A stretch of DNA of 38,836 bases, from positions 1-38,836 of the IMG/VR virus record IMGVR_UViG_3300044623_000664; one strand, given 5' to 3'. This document shows positions 36,913-38,836 of this stretch, one piece after another. The stretch is from a virus. How positions within the stretch are numbered: position 1 is the first letter of the stretch; each line of letters opens with the position of its first letter. The notes beneath the pieces are model-generated. The model did not search any database, was not told the DNA's origin, and was given only the letters and a program-made list of their open reading frames with translations. Position numbers and translations under genes: made by a program.

Positions 36913-36995
36913 TGGTATCTCCTTCGGGTTGAATTGTCGGGCGCGGCCCGAGTTGAAAGCACGCTGGTTGGCGCACTACACAGCGGGCAGCGCAT
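36738..36995 (-). CDS. NrdR-like zinc ribbon protein, 85 aa
   Basis: MRCPLCSAPTSVLSTRA, then TRRRYQCYNNHRFSTTE, matches the NrdR N-terminal zinc ribbon pattern (CPxC...TR...RRRxxC...RFxTxE), with His in place of the fourth Cys. Small phage proteins of this type are thought to bind DNA or RNA. ATG 36995 is preferred over GTG 37019. The tail from residue 45 is low in structure (Ser/Thr/Pro-rich) and overlaps the 62-residue membrane gene. Either the tail or the overlapping gene could be less important. Confidence 0.7.
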   Translation of the reverse strand: MRCPLCSAPTSVLSTRAAPDNSTRRRYQCYNNHRFSTTEQPVVFPGRSKKPSAATVTPSPTTETDGRGSTEPLPSVSGYWRWLTG

Positions 36996-37107
36996 AGAGA
37001 GGCACCGCAGTGCATCCACGGTCCACCCAATACTGCATCTCCTCCCAGCGCCTAGTGAGCAGGATGCAGACCTCGCCCTCGCTGACCATCCATCCGATGT
37101 GCGTCAT
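36976..37107 (-). CDS. Hypothetical protein, 43 aa
   Basis: ATG 37107 overlaps the preceding TGA (ATGA). EEMQYWVDRGCTAVPLYALP ends with the PLYAxP motif common in small phage proteins. There is no membrane segment. The end overlaps the zinc-ribbon start by 20 bases. Confidence 0.55.
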   Translation of the reverse strand: MTHIGWMVSEGEVCILLTRRWEEMQYWVDRGCTAVPLYALPAV

Positions 37108-37211
37108 ACCAGCCACGCAATCAGCGAAAACATCGCCACAAGCGCGGCAGACCACCACAGGCTGTTCCTAAACATCGCTCGGTAATACTTGAGATCGTCA
37201 TCCTCAGTCAT
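37104..37211 (-). CDS. Single-helix membrane peptide, 35 aa
   Basis: ATG 37211 has AGGAG six bases upstream and ATGA overlaps at both ends. A charged front (TEDDDLKYYRAMFRN) precedes one membrane helix (SLWWSAALVAMFSLIAWLV). Good signals support translation. It might act in lysis timing or on a host membrane protein. Confidence 0.7.
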   Translation of the reverse strand: MTEDDDLKYYRAMFRNSLWWSAALVAMFSLIAWLV

Positions 37212-37411
37212 GTCTTGCTCCTCTCTGGCCAACTGTCTGGCCGTGGATACCACTTGACGTTGTGTTGTGACAAGTCAATCTTGTTGCCGTACCAAGTGAC
37301 CTGACTGATGCTGTCCGTGTCTAGGCAGGCCCATGACCAGTGCTCACCGTCCCACCAGCGCACCTTGTGCTCGCCGGTCGGCCACCAGCCTATGCTTGGC
37401 GGCTTCCTCAT
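37208..37411 (-). CDS. Hypothetical Trp-rich protein, 67 aa
   Basis: RKPPSIGWWPTGEHKVRWWD and VKWYPRPDSWPERSK show many Trp residues and a beta-strand pattern. I do not recognise the family. ATGA overlaps with both neighbours support the gene. Confidence 0.7.
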   Translation of the reverse strand: MRKPPSIGWWPTGEHKVRWWDGEHWSWACLDTDSISQVTWYGNKIDLSQHNVKWYPRPDSWPERSKT

Positions 37412-37599
37412 GCCGCCATCGCTCCGCGCAGGATCAGGATGCGCTCGCGCTCAAGGCGCAAGACGCAGTACCGCTGGTGCAGGCGCAGCAGGATGGTGAT
37501 GCGGTTGGCCCCGGCCTGCTCCTCTTGCAACAACTTCAGCACTTCCTCTTCAGACAGTTTCGTCAGCACCTCGTGCATGCTTCTCCAAGTCAGCTTCAT
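37408..37599 (-). CDS. Small helical protein beside the helicase, 63 aa
   Basis: The ATG overlaps the helicase stop (ATGA). EEEVLKLLQEEQAGANRITI and LLRLHQRYCVLRLERERIL fit a small all-helical phage protein with a basic arginine face, repeatedly found next to SNF2-like helicases. A helicase accessory role is inferred. Confidence 0.7.
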   Translation of the reverse strand: MKLTWRSMHEVLTKLSEEEVLKLLQEEQAGANRITILLRLHQRYCVLRLERERILILRGAMAA

Positions 37600-38836
37600 T
37601 TCAACTCCTCTATGGCTATGTCAGAAATCGTTCGCTTGTCGCGCAGTGCGCGCCAAATCTTCTCATCGACCGTCTTGTCGGTGATCATCAGGTAGACCCA
37701 GACCGGATGCGCCTGGCCGCTGCGGTGCAGCCGGCCTATGGTCTGCTCGTACAACTCCAGCGACCAGGGCAGCGACAGGAACACCACCTTGCAGCCGCCG
37801 TACTGTAGGTTCAGCCCGTGGCCTGCGCTCTTGGGGTGAACCAGTAGTAGTTCGACCAGACCCGCGTTCCACCGCTCGATGACGTTGTCATCGTCCAGCG
37901 TCTGCGCGCGCGGGTAGCGCCGCTTCAGTTCAGCCAGTTCAGCCTTGAAGTTGTACGCGATCAGCGTGTTGGCGCGTTGATTCTCGGCCAGCAGATCGTC
38001 CAGCGCGTCGAACTTGTGAGGTGACATCCACTGCGGCGCGCCATCGGCGTAGACGAACCCTGAGGCCATCTGCTGGAGCTTGCCCGTCACCACGCCAGCG
38101 TTGACCGCGATGGCGCGGGCGTCGGGGAATTCCAGCACCATGTCCTTCTTCATTTGCTTGTACTTGGCCAAGTCCATCGAGCAGCGCACCTCGACCACGT
38201 TCAGGTCTGGCAGCGTGTAGGATTCAAGCAAGAACGTGGCCGGTTTGATGCGCTCCATCACCTGCGCCAACGATCCAGCGCGTGGCGCCCACTGATTGAA
38301 TTCCTTGTTGACCAGCATGAAGTACTGCTGCTGGAAGGCGCCCTTGGTGCGGCCCAGCAGCGCCGTGTCGATGATCTTGCATTGGCCGAAGACATCCTCC
38401 AGACCGTTGCTGGTGAAGCTGCCGGTCAGGCCCCAGCGGATGTTGACCCCGCGCAAGAACTTCTCCAGCAGCTTGAACCGTTGGCCGCTTGGGTTCTTCA
38501 GCCTGGTCAACTCATCGAACACCACGCCGTCGAACCCGCCCGTGGGCAAGTTCTCGTAGTTGGTCACCACCACCTGCACGTCGGCCCGCAGCGCAGCGGC
38601 GCGCTGCTTGGCTGTACCCACGGCGATGGCCATCGTGATCTCAGGTGCCCACTTCGCCTTCTCTTCTAGCCAGACATGTTCGGCCACGCGCTTAGGCGCC
38701 AGCACAAGAAACCGACTGGCGTGGCCATCGCGCAGCATCTCGCGCATGGCGGTCAGCGTGATAGCTGTCTTGCCCGCGCCGACCGGCGCGAGGATCATCG
38801 CCCGGTCATGCTCGTACAGGAAGTCAGCCGCAATGG
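37596..38836 (-). CDS. SNF2/DEAD-like DNA helicase, main part (5' end wraps to bases 1-269)
   Basis: The motifs are complete: Walker A APVGAGKTAITL, motif II VVFDELTRLKNPS, motif III LTGSFTSNGLEDV, motif V HPKSAGHGLNLQYGG and motif VI YEQTIGRLHRSGQAHP with its arginine finger. This order marks SNF2-type superfamily 2. The first 20 residues are found only in the copy at 209-269 because the contig stops at 38836. The full protein has about 420 residues. It likely acts with VRR-NUC on replication or recombination intermediates. Confidence 0.95.
   Translation of the reverse strand, partial: IAADFLYEHDRAMILAPVGAGKTAITLTAMREMLRDGHASRFLVLAPKRVAEHVWLEEKAKWAPEITMAIAVGTAKQRAAALRADVQVVVTNYENLPTGGFDGVVFDELTRLKNPSGQRFKLLEKFLRGVNIRWGLTGSFTSNGLEDVFGQCKIIDTALLGRTKGAFQQQYFMLVNKEFNQWAPRAGSLAQVMERIKPATFLLESYTLPDLNVVEVRCSMDLAKYKQMKKDMVLEFPDARAIAVNAGVVTGKLQQMASGFVYADGAPQWMSPHKFDALDDLLAENQRANTLIAYNFKAELAELKRRYPRAQTLDDDNVIERWNAGLVELLLVHPKSAGHGLNLQYGGCKVVFLSLPWSLELYEQTIGRLHRSGQAHPVWVYLMITDKTVDEKIWRALRDKRTISDIAIEELK
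38590..38836. repeat. Right copy of the terminal overlap
   Basis: Aligned base for base to 1-247, with seven differences confined to the first 120 bases. Joining the copies restores one continuous helicase reading frame, so the genome is complete and circularly permuted or circularised. Confidence 0.9.

Noticed and set aside
36311-37030. 239-codon version of the endolysin with a long N-terminal extension
   Set aside because: The first 99 codons read through other genes and look unnatural; ATG 36733 places the catalytic residues at E11, D20 and T26 exactly as in T4 lysozyme.
1-38836. Integrase, CI-like repressor or tRNA genes suggesting a temperate phage
   Set aside because: None could be recognised on either strand by eye; small HTH proteins exist but none resembles a lysogeny repressor. 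A tRNA scan and profile search would be decisive.

Overview
The window is one nearly complete, circularly closing genome of a tailed phage with a short, P22-like tail (podovirus morphology). Bases 1-247 reappear at 38590-38836 with seven differences, so the non-redundant genome is about 38.59 kb and one helicase gene runs through the artificial break. The virion genes follow P22 order and families: TerS, TerL, P22-type portal, scaffold, P22-type coat, gp4-like and gp10-like tail accessory proteins, fibre and tailspike proteins, and three ejection proteins. The lysis genes are of Gram-negative phage type and the DNA is GC-rich, so a proteobacterial host is likely; a freshwater betaproteobacterium is only a guess. 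I see no integrase, CI-like repressor, tRNA or CRISPR array, so a lytic life style is favoured but not proven.

There are four transcription blocks. (1) A rightward replication block (904-7594) encodes a small acidic protein, a DUF2800/Cas4-like nuclease, a probable ssDNA-binding protein, a PAPS-reductase-like enzyme, family A DNA polymerase and a primase/helicase. (2) A leftward block (10136 to 7591) holds eleven mostly tiny genes, three of them membrane micropeptides of 20-25 residues, and ends in a clear terminator. (3) A rightward late block (10895-33473) encodes packaging, capsid, tail, fibre and ejection proteins. It is interrupted by two HNH endonuclease genes, one sense and one antisense with its own consensus promoter. 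(4) A second leftward block starts at 799, passes through the contig ends and finishes at 33470. It carries VRR-NUC and SNF2-type helicase genes, endolysin and holin, many small unknowns, a NrdR-like zinc ribbon, a winged-helix-like protein and a protein resembling the C-terminal domain of RNA polymerase alpha. Most of its genes overlap by ATGA or GTGA junctions.

Two divergent control regions separate these blocks. At 800-903, two promoters face away from each other with overlapping -35 elements. At 10137-10894 there is no convincing gene. Instead there are many copies of a 12-bp motif (GCGGTAGTCATG, then its complement CATGACTACCGC) in opposite orientation on either side of an AT-rich core. 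These are followed by three 12-bp GC repeats and six tandem 15-bp repeats with palindromic cores just upstream of terS. This region is the best candidate for a replication origin and/or packaging and control site, and it is the most striking feature no gene explains.

The most interesting protein-level signals are the alpha-CTD-like protein, the zinc ribbon gene overlapping a membrane-protein gene in another frame, a PAPS-reductase-like gene inside the replication operon, and an amber-interrupted gene whose reading frame remains open to the start of its neighbour.
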